Source: Actinoallomurus soli
Lineage (GTDB): Bacteria > Actinomycetota > Actinomycetes > Streptosporangiales > Streptosporangiaceae
Length of the DNA: 64,000 bases
Assembly (NCBI RefSeq): GCF_024055715.1
Contig: NZ_JAMXMV010000010.1
Span: 62,001-126,000, forward strand
Direction of reading: 5' to 3'
The notes beneath the pieces are model-generated. The model worked only from the letters and a program-made list of their open reading frames with translations. It did not search any database and had not been told where the DNA came from. The position numbers and the translations under genes were made by a program. This document shows positions 35,951 through 44,206 of the stretch, one piece after another; within the stretch, counting starts at the first letter, position 1, and each line of letters opens with the position of its first letter.

Positions 35951-36111
35951 CTCATCAGCGAAGAATTCGGCTCAGCCCCGGCGAACGCCCGGACCCAGCT
36001 CATCCTCACCGCTCCGGGTGATTCCGCCGAGGGAGTGGCCGTGTTCGGTCGCTGAGGTTTAGGGAACGTGAACGACCGTCGCGAACCCTTATACCGCTGC
36101 GAAGGATTCTT

Positions 36112-36822
36112 CTACTCGACGTCGGTGGGCAGCGGATACGCGTCCGGCGCGACGCGGCGGACGATCTCGCCCAGCACGATCCGGACGTACGGCTCGCCGA
36201 CCCACAGGTGCTTGGCGTCGTCGACGCCGACGACCTCCGCCTGCGGCACCCGCTTGAAGCGTTCGCGGGCCTCCGGCGGCTGCAGGTAGTCGTCGCGTTC
36301 GGGAACGAGCGCGACCAGCGGCCGGCCGAACTCCGCCCACGCGTCGAGGTCGGCGTCGGTCGCCCGGTGCAGCGGCGGGGAGAGCAGGATCGCGCCCTCC
36401 ACGAGCGGATCGCGCCCCCACTTGAGGGCCAGTTCGGTGCCGAACGACCAGCCGAGCAGCCACGCGCGCGGCAGGTCGTGGTACTCCGCCCATTCCAGCG
36501 CCGCCGCCACGTCGTACCGCTCGGCGTCGCCGCCGCCGAACTCCCCCTCGCTCGTCCCCCGCTCGCTGGTCGTCCCGCGCGTGTTGAACCGCAGCACGGC
36601 GAGCCCGGCGAGGGCCGGCAGGCGGTACGACGCCTTGCGCAGCACGTGGCTGTCCATCATGCCGCCGTGCGTCGGCAGCGGGTGCAGGCAGATGAGGGTG
36701 GCGACGGGCGGCCGGTCCTCGGGCAGGGCGAGTTCGCCGACGAGGGTGAGCCCGTCGGCGGTCCGCAGCTCGATGTCCGTACGACGCGCGGGCAGCACCG
36801 TGCTCGCCCGGATCTCCCCCAT
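36112..36822 (-). CDS. Alpha/beta hydrolase (dienelactone-hydrolase-like)
   Basis: The 236-residue protein has LICLHPLPTHGGMMDS, GWSFGTELAL (nucleophile serine near residue 140), VPERDDYLQPPEA (Asp) and DAKHLWVGE (His). It follows a small zinc-ribbon gene by 10 bases on the same strand, so they may be cotranscribed. Substrate unknown. Confidence 0.88.
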   Translation of the reverse strand: MGEIRASTVLPARRTDIELRTADGLTLVGELALPEDRPPVATLICLHPLPTHGGMMDSHVLRKASYRLPALAGLAVLRFNTRGTTSERGTSEGEFGGGDAERYDVAAALEWAEYHDLPRAWLLGWSFGTELALKWGRDPLVEGAILLSPPLHRATDADLDAWAEFGRPLVALVPERDDYLQPPEARERFKRVPQAEVVGVDDAKHLWVGEPYVRIVLGEIVRRVAPDAYPLPTDVE

Positions 36823-36832
36823 CTCGATCCCT

Positions 36833-37144
36833 TCAGTAACGCGGGCCCCGGCGGGACCGCTGGATGTTCGGCAGCCGGTTCAGCCTGTGGTTCCAGCACG
36901 GCCGGTGCCAGTGCCGCCGGTCGTCGAGTCCACCGCCCTCGGCGGGCCAGGCCACGAGGTGCCCCACGCCGGGCATGATCTCCTGGTCGCAGCCCGGGCA
37001 GCGGTACGCCTTGGTCCCGCCCGCCACCGGCCGTACGATCCAGTCGCCGTCGGCCCCCTCTTCGATCCGCTGCGGACCGCCGAACGCGCCCGCCCCGGTC
37101 TCCCGGACGGTGTCGCGGTCACGGCGGTTTCTGCGCGGACTCAT
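36833..37144 (-). CDS. Small Cys/His-rich protein, zinc-ribbon-like
   Basis: The 103-residue protein has a basic N-terminus, YRCPGCDQEIMPGVGHLV and a C-terminal RRHWHRPCWNHRLNRLP. The Cys-x-x-Cys and the H-W-H...C pattern point to zinc binding. Family members are widely annotated as ATP/GTP-binding proteins without support. It is upstream of a hydrolase gene with a 10-base gap. Function unknown. Confidence 0.85.
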   Translation of the reverse strand: MSPRRNRRDRDTVRETGAGAFGGPQRIEEGADGDWIVRPVAGGTKAYRCPGCDQEIMPGVGHLVAWPAEGGGLDDRRHWHRPCWNHRLNRLPNIQRSRRGPRY

Positions 37145-37190
37145 GGCGTTCAGGGTAAAGGGACCGCATCGCAGGCGGACGAACCGGCCC

Positions 37191-38849
37191 TCAGCGGAAG
37201 GTACGGCCCGCGGTGAACAGCTCCTCCAGCAGCGGCGCGGGCGCGTACGCCGGCTCGCGGGACTCGGTGTAGAGGGCGCGCAGCGCCTCCACCGCGTGAC
37301 CGAGGCCGAGCCGGTCGAGGTCGGCGATCGGCCCGATCGGGTACCCGCAGCCGTAGCGCATCGCGGCGTCGATGGAGTCCGCGTCGGCGTAGCCCGCCTC
37401 CAGCATCCGGACGGCGTCGTTGAGGTACGGGACGCGCAGCGCGTCGACGATGTACCCGGCCCGGTCGCGGCAGCGCACCGGACGCCTCCCGAGCGCCGTG
37501 AGGTACTCGGCGGCCCGGCGCGCGACCTCCGGTGCGGTCACCACCGTCGCGGCGATCTCGGCGAGCTCACCCGCGGGGTCGGGCAGGTGCAGCCCGATGA
37601 CGTCCTGCGGCCGGTCGGTCGCGGCGGCCACCTCGATGACCGGCGCCGTGGTCGTCGTCGTGGCGAGAACGGCGCCGGGCTTGGCGACGTCGTCGACCGC
37701 GGCGAACAGCGACCGCTTCACCGACGTGTCCTCGGCCACCGCCTCGATGATGAGGTCGCAGTCGGCGAGCAGCGCCAGCTCCGTACCGCCCTCGACGGGC
37801 TGCTCCAGCGCCGTACGGACGGCGTCGGCCTTCTCCGCGTCCCCCGCGACGAACCGGACGTCGGCCCCGGCCCGCAGGCATCCGCCGATGAGCGCGACGG
37901 CCAGCGGCCCCGAGCCGACGACCCCGACCCGCAGCGGCGCCCCGGCGTTCCGGGCCGCCTCGGAGGCCACGGCGGCCTCGGCGGCTGCGGCGGGTGCGTC
38001 GTAGGAGTAGAAGCCGCGGCCGGTCTTGCGGCCCAGCAGACCGGCGGTCACCATCTGCCGCAGGATCGGCGCGGGCGCGTGCCGCCGGTCCCGCGTCTCC
38101 CGGTAGATCGCCTCGCAGACCTCCAGCGAGACGTCCAGCCCGATGAGGTCCATCAGCGTCAGCGGCCCCATCGGCAGGCCGGTCGCCTTCATCGCCGCGT
38201 CGATGTCCTCACGGCTCGCGTGCCCGGAGTCGTACATCGCCGCCGCCTGGTTGAGGTACCCGAACAGCAGGCGGTTCGCGATGAATCCGGCCCGGTCGCC
38301 GACCGTCACCCCGACCTTGCCGAGCCGCTCGACCAGCCCCTGAACGACGGCCAGGGCCTCCGGCCGGGTCAGCACCGTGTGAATGATCTCGACGAGCCTC
38401 ATCACCGGCGCGGGGTTGAAGAAGTGCACTCCGACGACCTGCTCCGGCCGGCTCGTGCTGACGGCGATCTCGGTGACCGAAAGGGAGGAGGTGTTGGTGG
38501 CGAGGACGGCGTCGGCCCGGCAGACCTCGTCCAGCTGCTCGAACACGCGCCGCTTGAGCCCGAGCCGCTCCGGGACGGCCTCGATGACGAGGTCGCAGTC
38601 GCCGAGCGCGCCGAACGACGTGGACAGCTCGATCCGGTCCAGGATCGCCTGCTGCTCCTCGGCGGAGAGCCTGCCGCGCTTGACCGCCCGGCCGGTGGAC
38701 CTCTCCAGGTGACCGCGACCGCGCTGCAGCGCCTCGTCGCCCACCTCGACCCCGACGACCGCCAGCCCGCTCCGGGCCAGCACCTCGGCGATCCCGGCCC
38801 CCATCGTCCCGAGCCCCACGACCCCGACCTTGTTCAGCGAAGCAGCCAT
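37191..38849 (-). CDS. 3-hydroxyacyl-CoA dehydrogenase with two tandem modules
   Basis: The 552-residue protein has a full HADH unit: NAD loop GLGTMGAGIAEV at 10-21, then the C-terminal HADH domain with YLNQAAAMYDSG and PMGPLTLMDLIGLD. A second unit follows from about residue 310, where the NAD loop is GVVGSGPLAVALIG and the second C-terminal domain has YGCGYPIGPIADLD. The second loop lacks the canonical GxGxxG, so it may not bind NAD. ATG 38849 is used; a start 18 codons upstream gives a glycine-rich, non-conserved tail. It acts in beta-oxidation or short-chain acyl-CoA metabolism, consistent with the mutase/thiolase genes nearby. Confidence 0.92.
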   Translation of the reverse strand: MAASLNKVGVVGLGTMGAGIAEVLARSGLAVVGVEVGDEALQRGRGHLERSTGRAVKRGRLSAEEQQAILDRIELSTSFGALGDCDLVIEAVPERLGLKRRVFEQLDEVCRADAVLATNTSSLSVTEIAVSTSRPEQVVGVHFFNPAPVMRLVEIIHTVLTRPEALAVVQGLVERLGKVGVTVGDRAGFIANRLLFGYLNQAAAMYDSGHASREDIDAAMKATGLPMGPLTLMDLIGLDVSLEVCEAIYRETRDRRHAPAPILRQMVTAGLLGRKTGRGFYSYDAPAAAAEAAVASEAARNAGAPLRVGVVGSGPLAVALIGGCLRAGADVRFVAGDAEKADAVRTALEQPVEGGTELALLADCDLIIEAVAEDTSVKRSLFAAVDDVAKPGAVLATTTTTAPVIEVAAATDRPQDVIGLHLPDPAGELAEIAATVVTAPEVARRAAEYLTALGRRPVRCRDRAGYIVDALRVPYLNDAVRMLEAGYADADSIDAAMRYGCGYPIGPIADLDRLGLGHAVEALRALYTESREPAYAPAPLLEELFTAGRTFR

Positions 38850-38961
38850 GCCCGCAGTCTCCCAAAGCCCCCGCCCGCTCCCAAGCCCCGCCCCGCCCGG
38901 CACCGTCCACCCCTACCGAAGCCCTGGCGAAGCCGCTCGAACGGCCGAGTCGGAGCGCCGT

Positions 38962-39543
38962 TCACCGAGCCTTCTGCGCGCCGCAGCCGATGGCGTCGAG
39001 AACGAACCGCGCGCGTTCCACGACCCCGGCGCGCGGGAGGAGGACCGGCTCGTACCCGTAGTCGGTGTACGCCGCGACGCAGGCGTGGAAGGTCCGCTCC
39101 GCCTCCTCCGGGGACTGACGACGGTCGTCGTCCCGCCGGTAGATCTCCGGCCAGTGCGGGGCGACGAACACCCGCCGGCCGTACCGGAACCGCTGGGCGG
39201 CCGCGTGTAGGTGCGGTGGTACGGGCAGCCGCATCAGCCGCAGATAACCGATGACGTCGACGACACCGCGGTCGAAGAAGACCGGCGCGTTCGCGGTCGC
39301 CCCGTACTCCGTCGCGTGCCGGTACGAGCGCAGGTCCCACCCGAGCATCAACTCGGCGAAGAGCCCGGGATCGCGCCACGGCAACGCCCGACCCCCGATG
39401 GCCGCCTGGTCCTGGATGATGGCGCGGCCCCCTTCCGGCGCACACGCGAAGCGCTCACGGCGCAGATGCTCGATGAGCGTCGTCTTCCCGGCCCCGGGCC
39501 CTCCGGTGACCACGACGAACCGGTTCTGCGACTGCACGGACAT
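38962..39543 (-). CDS. AAA/P-loop kinase-like protein
   Basis: The 193-residue protein has GGPGAGKTTLIEHLRRE at 14-30 and a later FFDRGVVDVIGYLRLM with YGRRVFVAPHWPEIYR. This resembles the AAA_28 family, often single-domain ATPases or kinases of unknown substrate. Ends before a HATPase gene with no close operon tie. Confidence 0.85.
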   Translation of the reverse strand: MSVQSQNRFVVVTGGPGAGKTTLIEHLRRERFACAPEGGRAIIQDQAAIGGRALPWRDPGLFAELMLGWDLRSYRHATEYGATANAPVFFDRGVVDVIGYLRLMRLPVPPHLHAAAQRFRYGRRVFVAPHWPEIYRRDDDRRQSPEEAERTFHACVAAYTDYGYEPVLLPRAGVVERARFVLDAIGCGAQKAR

Positions 39544-39640
39544 CCGAGACCTCCTCGGTACGGGAACGGGGGACGCACTGAGCTCAGGGATGAGGCCGCC
39601 GGTGGGCTTCGCCGCGGCGAAGAGCGTGACCGGCCGGGCC

Positions 39641-40030
39641 TCAGCCGCGCAGGCGGAACCAGGTCGTGGTGCCGTCGCGTTCGGCCTGGACGCCCCAGTC
39701 GGTGGCGAGCGCGGCCACGATGACGATGCCCCGGCCGCTCTCCGCGAACGCCTCGTCCCGCATATGGGGCAGGTCTCCGCTCGCGCCGTCGTCCGCGACG
39801 CGGATCTCCAGCACGTCTCCGTCCCGCGCGACCACGATCGTAACGTGGCCGCGCTCGCCCGACCTCGTATGCACGACCGCGTTCGTCACCAGCTCGCCCG
39901 CGCACAACTCGGCGTCGTCGGCGGCCGGATGGTCCTCCCCCACCAGGTCCCGGACGAAGCGGCGGGCGTGCGCGACGCACCGCTCGCTGCCCGGAAGCGT
40001 CAGCGTCCCCAGCACGATCATCGCCCCCAT
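39641..40030 (-). CDS. HATPase_c_2 anti-sigma-type ATP-binding protein
   Basis: The 129-residue protein has the RsbW/SpoIIAB fold: CAGELVTNAVVHT (N-box), ADDGASG and GRGIVIVAAL (G-box). GAGGAG precedes the ATG at 40030. It is divergent from a WhiJ-like XRE gene, separated by 151 bases. In streptomycetes such ATPases, XRE/DUF5753 proteins and DUF397 proteins form WhiJ/AbaA-like sets, so it probably belongs to the next genes. Confidence 0.9.
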   Translation of the reverse strand: MGAMIVLGTLTLPGSERCVAHARRFVRDLVGEDHPAADDAELCAGELVTNAVVHTRSGERGHVTIVVARDGDVLEIRVADDGASGDLPHMRDEAFAESGRGIVIVAALATDWGVQAERDGTTTWFRLRG

Positions 40031-40083
40031 GACGACTCCTCTCGCCTGATAACGCCGCAAGCATCGTCGCAGTGAGTAACGCG

Positions 40084-40102
40084 TTCAATACGCTTCGTTG
40101 AA
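40084..40102. promoter_or_regulatory. TTCAA-N9-TTGAA inverted repeat in divergent promoter
   Basis: The 19-bp element TTCAATACGCTTCGTTGAA has five-base arms and sits in the divergent gap between the anti-sigma-type ATPase and the XRE gene. It is a candidate operator for the XRE protein, similar to motifs seen upstream of WhiJ-like genes. Confidence 0.45.
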
Positions 40103-40181
40103 TGGGGATGACGGCGAGGAGCCGATTTGCACATAGCCGGTTCCCGTGGCGGCAGGGCCGCTGACCGGCGAAGATGCCGCC

Positions 40182-41036
40182 ATGGCCACCATCACGCCGA
40201 CGATCCGGCTGCGCAGGCTGGGCATGGCCCTTCGCGACCACCGCGAAGCGGCCGGCCTCACCTTAGACGAGGCGGCTCGCGTCCTGATGCGCTCGCCCTC
40301 CTCGCTGAGCCGCATCGAGAAGGGCCTGCACCACGTCCCGGTACGGGACCTGGAGTACATCCTCGGCAAGTACGGCGTCGCCGACCCCGCCGTACGGGAC
40401 CGCCTGTTCGACTGGTGCCGCAACGGCCGCAAGAAGGGCTGGTGGCAGCGCTACGCCACCGACCTCTCCCCCGAGATGATGGACTTCATCGGCCTCGAAG
40501 CCGACGCATCAGCGATCGACTTTTTTGAGCTGATGCTGATCCCCGGCCTACTCCAGACGGAGGAGTACGCCCGAGCTCTGATCGAGACCGGCCCGTTCGC
40601 ACACGATCCACACCAGGTCAGCCGCTTGGTGGCGATACGAATGAAACGTCAGGATGTCCTGACCCGCACCACGCCGCCCTCCATCCGCGTGATCCTGGAC
40701 GAAGCCGTTTTGCGTCGTCAGGTAGGCGGCCCCGATGTTATGCGCGCCCAACTCCAGCGGCTGTTGGATGTCGCCCAATCACCTCAAGTCACTCTGCAGG
40801 TGATTCCGTTCTCTGCGGGAGCCCACTGGGGCGTGACCGGCGCATTCACGCTTATGAAGATCAGCGGTGCTGGCGCGTTGCGGGTCGTAACCGTCGACTC
40901 GTTGAGTACCATCTCCTACCGCGAAGAGGACCAGGATCTGGATACTTACACCGCTGCATTCGACGAGCTACGCAGCCTGGCGCCACCTGCAACGGATTCT
41001 CAGGCGCTGATTCGAAGGCTATTGTCGACGACGTGA
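40182..41036 (+). CDS. WhiJ-like XRE regulator with DUF5753
   Basis: The 284-residue protein has a complete helix-turn-helix (LRRLGMALRDHREAAGLTLDE, then LMRSPSSLSRIEKG) and a DUF5753 domain (LMLIPGLLQTEEYARAL; IRVILDEAVLRRQVGG; YREEDQDLDTY). ATG 40182 is chosen because it starts just before the first helix. Its last bases overlap the DUF397 start by four (GTGA). The region is less GC-rich than its surroundings, which is common for these modules. Confidence 0.94.
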   Translation: MATITPTIRLRRLGMALRDHREAAGLTLDEAARVLMRSPSSLSRIEKGLHHVPVRDLEYILGKYGVADPAVRDRLFDWCRNGRKKGWWQRYATDLSPEMMDFIGLEADASAIDFFELMLIPGLLQTEEYARALIETGPFAHDPHQVSRLVAIRMKRQDVLTRTTPPSIRVILDEAVLRRQVGGPDVMRAQLQRLLDVAQSPQVTLQVIPFSAGAHWGVTGAFTLMKISGAGALRVVTVDSLSTISYREEDQDLDTYTAAFDELRSLAPPATDSQALIRRLLSTT

Positions 41037-41158
41037 ACACATCACAATCGAATACCACCTGGCGGACAAGCAGCTACAGCGGAAACCAGGGCGGGACCTG
41101 CGTACAGGTGGCCGCCCTGTGGAGTACGAGTCGCTACAGCGGCGAGCCCGCGATGTGA
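41033..41158 (+). CDS. Truncated DUF397 protein
   Basis: The 41-residue frame overlaps the XRE stop by four bases and has TTWRTSSYSGNQGGTCVQVA, the DUF397 N-terminal half. The remaining half is missing; a partial repeat of the SSYSG motif (SRYSGEPAM) follows, then TGA. The start is GTG 41033. Family members are about 60 residues, so this copy is short by about 20, as is the first DUF397 gene at 10113. Confidence 0.7.
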   Translation: MNTSQSNTTWRTSSYSGNQGGTCVQVAALWSTSRYSGEPAM

Positions 41159-41250
41159 TCCCTTGCGAATACTGCGTGCTATCGGCAGCATCCGCCAGTG
41201 ATCACTGCGCACTCACGTCCGATGGTCACGTTGTCGCCGAGATTGCCGGG

Positions 41251-41280
41251 TCGTACGCCGCCGGTTTCGGCGGCGTACGA
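41251..41280. terminator. Perfect 12-bp stem hairpin
   Basis: TCGTACGCCGCC (41251-41262) and GGCGGCGTACGA (41269-41280) pair without mismatch around a six-base loop GGTTTC. It follows the WhiJ-like genes by 92 bases and may end their transcript. Confidence 0.65.
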
Positions 41281-41566
41281 AATGCTCGGCGAAGCGCTCC
41301 CCCAGCCGCACTTTGCCCTGGTGCGTCATATCTCTGCGATGCTTCACCGAGGGTTTCGCTCGGGTCGGCGCGGGAGGCGGCCAGCGGAGGCGGCTCGACC
41401 GCCGACCATCGCTTGACGGGTGACCGTCGCCCGCCAGGAGACTGCTCTTCTCTCGCCATCTACCGAGGCGAGAACCCGGTTCTGGCTCCACTTTCGTGAT
41501 GAACGGCGGCCGACCGGTCGAACCCGCCCCTTCACGGCCCACCCCTACCGCCCCGCCTTCCCTCCG

Positions 41567-41637
41567 CCTTTGCTCTGCTCACCTCGGATGTACACCTGAA
41601 GCGGTTCACTGCCTACCCGGCGTGAGCAGAGCAAAGG
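41567..41637. repeat. 16-bp inverted repeat with 39-bp spacer
   Basis: CCTTTGCTCTGCTCAC (41567-41582) and its exact complement GTGAGCAGAGCAAAGG (41622-41637) flank 39 bases. No transposase frame lies between. It may be a structured RNA element, a large-loop terminator or a tiny mobile remnant. Confidence 0.7.
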
Positions 41638-41752
41638 TTCGCGGGAACGCGGGCGGTCTGGTGGGGAACCCGAACGAGCCTTCCGAGTGTGCCGTTCGAG
41701 CGATTGCGGCCTTTCCTGCGGCGGGCTCGTCGCCTTCCGTGGGGTCCGCAGG

Positions 41753-42268
41753 TCAGGCGCGCGGGTCGACGTTCCAGGCGGCGGGGAGCTCCGTGTCGCA
41801 GAAGACGCAGTGGTAGTCGTCGTCTCGGACGACGTTCCGCTCGTCGCAGGCCGGGCAGCGGCGGAAGATGACCGGATGGGTGAAGTGGCCCGGGTGCTCG
41901 AGGCCGGCGCGGTCGAGAGCGTCACGGACCGCGGGCCAGGTCGTGACGTCCGGGCAGTAGCCGGTCGACTGGTTGCTGATCTCGTACACGATCCAGCGGC
42001 CCCACTCGTGGCGGAAGGTGAGCTCGCCGGCGCCCAGGACGGGCGCTCCGCCCGCGCACGCCACGTGCTCGCTTCGCCGGGGTGCCAGCCGCAGCGTGCC
42101 GGTCAGGTCGACGACATAGGTGAAGGGCTCAGCGAGTTCGGCGTCGTCTCGGCCGGTGAGCCAGGAGATGAGGTCGCCGGGAGAACCGATCGCGTGCCTC
42201 TCCTCGCCCGGCTTGACCGCCGAGAGGAGGTCGACGGGACCGACGTATCGGTATCGCCGCTCGGTCAC
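41753..42268 (-). CDS. Conserved actinobacterial protein with a Cys-rich C-terminus
   Basis: The 171-residue protein has YRYVGPVDLLSAVKP at the start, then LRLAPRRSEHVACAGG, EISNQSTGYCPD and a terminal RCPACDERNVVRDDDYHCVFCDTELP, with two Cys-x-x-Cys pairs that would bind zinc. I recognise the family as a conserved hypothetical in streptomycetes. GTG 42268 is preferred, as the longer in-frame start adds a low-complexity tail. It is downstream of a MerR gene on the same strand. Confidence 0.75.
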   Translation of the reverse strand: MTERRYRYVGPVDLLSAVKPGEERHAIGSPGDLISWLTGRDDAELAEPFTYVVDLTGTLRLAPRRSEHVACAGGAPVLGAGELTFRHEWGRWIVYEISNQSTGYCPDVTTWPAVRDALDRAGLEHPGHFTHPVIFRRCPACDERNVVRDDDYHCVFCDTELPAAWNVDPRA

Positions 42269-42311
42269 CGGATCACGCTGCCCACTGCGTCGCGCTGCTT
42301 GAAGAGCCGGT

Positions 42312-42671
42312 TCAGGCGCGGGCGAGTGCGCGGGTGGAGGCTTCGAGGAGGTCGCCGAGCGCGGTGCGGGCATGGGTCAGGTCGGCGATGCGGGAGTCCA
42401 GCTCGGCCAGTTGGGTTCGGAGGTGGTCGAGAACGCACGCCTGGAGTTCGGTGCCGTCACCGACGAAACACGGCATGAGCTCGCGGATGACCCTGGTGGG
42501 GAGCCCGGCGGCCAGAAGAGTGCGGATGCGGGCGACGGTGGCGGGGGCCTCGGAACCGTACTGGCGGTGACCGCCCGCGCTGCGATGAGAGGTGAGCAGA
42601 CCCTGCGCCTCGTAGTAGCGGAGAAGGTGGATGGCCACATCCGTCTCGCGGGACAGCTCCCCGATCTTCAT
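42312..42671 (-). CDS. MerR-family transcriptional regulator
   Basis: The 119-residue protein has the MerR DNA-binding wing KIGELSRETDVAIHLLRYYE and a coiled dimer helix, with no metal-binding Cys at the conserved positions, so a non-metal ligand is likely. ATG 42671 is preceded by the strong operator region. It diverges from a monooxygenase gene and probably regulates it. Confidence 0.93.
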   Translation of the reverse strand: MKIGELSRETDVAIHLLRYYEAQGLLTSHRSAGGHRQYGSEAPATVARIRTLLAAGLPTRVIRELMPCFVGDGTELQACVLDHLRTQLAELDSRIADLTHARTALGDLLEASTRALARA

Positions 42672-42696
42672 GTGACGCACCTCATAACAGAACGGC

Positions 42697-42726
42697 TTGA
42701 ACCTCACATCGATCTGAGATTCTAAC
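42697..42726 (+). promoter_or_regulatory. MerR-type promoter with operator
   Basis: A -35 TTGAAC (42697-42702) and -10 TCTAAC (42721-42726) are 18 bp apart, longer than the usual 17 and typical of MerR control. Between them lies GAACCTCA-N8-TGAGATTC (42699-42722), symmetrical in seven of eight pairs. The monooxygenase ATG follows at 42736, about 10 bases after the -10, so the transcript is probably leaderless. Confidence 0.85.
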
Positions 42727-42735
42727 GTTGGGCTC

Positions 42736-43062
42736 ATGACGACGACATCGACGGCGCAAGCCCCCGTTTCGCTCTACGGATTCCTGACCCCCAAGCCCGG
42801 GCACGCCGACGAACTCCGGCGGTTGCTGCTGGCCCTCGTCGAGCCGTCCCGAGGACACGAGGGCAGCCTTCAGTACCACCTTCACGAGCAGGAGGACGGC
42901 CGGTTCTTCCTGTACGAGGTCTGGCGTACGCAGGAGGACCTCGACCGGCACAACGCGACCCCGCTGCTGCGCGCCTTCATGGACGAAGCGCCGGCGCACC
43001 TGGAAGGGGCGCCCGAGGGCTACTTCGGCGTGATGAGGAGCCCCTACCCGGTCACGGACTGA
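42736..43062 (+). CDS. ABM-domain (quinol-monooxygenase-like) protein
   Basis: The 108-residue protein has the dimeric ABM fold: YGFLTPKPGHADELRRLL, EGSLQYHLHEQED and FFLYEVWRTQEDLDRH. It resembles small YgiN-like quinol monooxygenases. It is divergent from merR and follows the MerR promoter, so it is presumably induced by that regulator's ligand, possibly a quinone or phenol. Confidence 0.9.
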   Translation: MTTTSTAQAPVSLYGFLTPKPGHADELRRLLLALVEPSRGHEGSLQYHLHEQEDGRFFLYEVWRTQEDLDRHNATPLLRAFMDEAPAHLEGAPEGYFGVMRSPYPVTD

Positions 43063-43117
43063 CCGGCCGACCGGGCGACCCGCCGGGGGCACCTGGTGAG
43101 GCGGGTCGCCCGGGAGT

Positions 43118-44005
43118 TCACGGGGTGGCGTCGGGGTTGACGCCGATGACGATGGTGGCGAGCAGGCCGTGTGCGACCGGTCCGTTGCGCAGCGGGCGGA
43201 GGGTCAGGAGACCTGCGGATCCGCCGCTCCGGTAGATGCCGTCCTCCTCCAGGGTCGTCCGTCGCGTGGTGTTGACGGCGTACGGCCGGAGTTCGGCGAT
43301 CCGCTCGGTGACGTTCTCGTCGAAGAAGAACTGGCCGGTGTGGGCCACGTGGCCGCCGGTGTACCTGCGGCCGACGACCTTCCCGTCGAGGTGGACCTTG
43401 GCGTGGATGTGGATCGCCCGGCCGATGTACCAGCCGGGATAGAGCGTGCGGAACTCCGCGACGCCGTGCCGGTCGGTGAGCTGCACGCCCCGGAGGAAGG
43501 TGAGCTTGTCGGTCGGCTCCGCGTGTCCTCCTCCGCCGCCCGGAGGCGGCGAGCCTGGCGGAGGGGCGGTCGGCGTGCCGGTCGGCGGTGGCCCGCCCGG
43601 ACCGCCGCCGTTCGCGCCGCCCACGCCCATCGCCGTGTAGCCGGAGTACTCGCCGAGCGCGTCGCAGTGCCAGACGTCCAGCGCGGCCCTCGGGACGGGC
43701 GCGCAGGTGGACGCATCGACGACGGTGGCGCGCAGGATGAGGGGGACGCCGTCCTTGCGCTCGGTGATGTCACGGCGGAAGAGCTCGTAGTCGAGGTAGT
43801 AGGGGCCTTCGATCATCTCCGGCGCCAGCACGCACGCCGGGCTCGGGCCGCCGGGCGTACGGGTGGTGGAGGCGCCGGCCGCCGCGCGGCCCAGCGCGAC
43901 GACCCCGGCGGCGCCGAGACCCGCACCGCCGAGGGCGGTGAGTGCCGCGCGGCGGTTCACGCCGCCGGGGTTTGGGGACTGCTTCTGCTGTTCTTGGTCG
44001 CTCAT
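43118..44005 (-). CDS. Tat-exported intradiol ring-cleavage dioxygenase
   Basis: The 295-residue protein has a Tat-type signal with NRRAALTALGGAGLGAAG, then the dioxygenase domain: IEGPYYLD (Tyr ligand), GEYSGY and YPGWYIGRAIHIHAKV (Tyr and two His ligands for Fe(III)). A Gly/Pro-rich insert lies between residues about 130 and 165. It probably cleaves catechol-type aromatics outside the cytoplasm. The preferred ATG is 44005, though one eight codons earlier is possible. It lies opposite a YciI gene. Confidence 0.9.
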   Translation of the reverse strand: MSDQEQQKQSPNPGGVNRRAALTALGGAGLGAAGVVALGRAAAGASTTRTPGGPSPACVLAPEMIEGPYYLDYELFRRDITERKDGVPLILRATVVDASTCAPVPRAALDVWHCDALGEYSGYTAMGVGGANGGGPGGPPPTGTPTAPPPGSPPPGGGGGHAEPTDKLTFLRGVQLTDRHGVAEFRTLYPGWYIGRAIHIHAKVHLDGKVVGRRYTGGHVAHTGQFFFDENVTERIAELRPYAVNTTRRTTLEEDGIYRSGGSAGLLTLRPLRNGPVAHGLLATIVIGVNPDATP

Positions 44006-44206
44006 ACGCTCGCCCACCTGAGTTGACAACGGCTATGACGATCAGTCGGCCCCCGCGTGGAGGACGCTAGGCGCGTCACGTGAGATTCCGATGAGAGCGA
44101 ACTGAGAACGGTGAGATTTCCGCCGCCGTCTGTCGAACAGGACCAGGGCGATTCGTGTAGGGAGTGAGACACGGCAGAACGCCGGGTACCGAGGAGAGGA
44201 CCTCCG

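Larger units (their letters stand above)
41159..41752. other. 594-base gap with two hairpins
   Basis: No gene is convincing. A 73-codon frame at 41198-41416 (MITAHSRPMVTLSPRLPGRT) ends in a plausible helix (YEMLGEALPQPHFALVRHIS) but lacks a ribosome-binding site, so it is not called. The gap holds the two inverted repeats listed separately. The lack of genes after a truncated DUF397 suggests remains of a longer module. Confidence 0.5.

Noticed and set aside
41198-41416. 73-codon frame in the gap after the second DUF397
   Set aside because: Part of it looks helical, but there is no ribosome-binding site, it spans a perfect hairpin, and no family is recognised.
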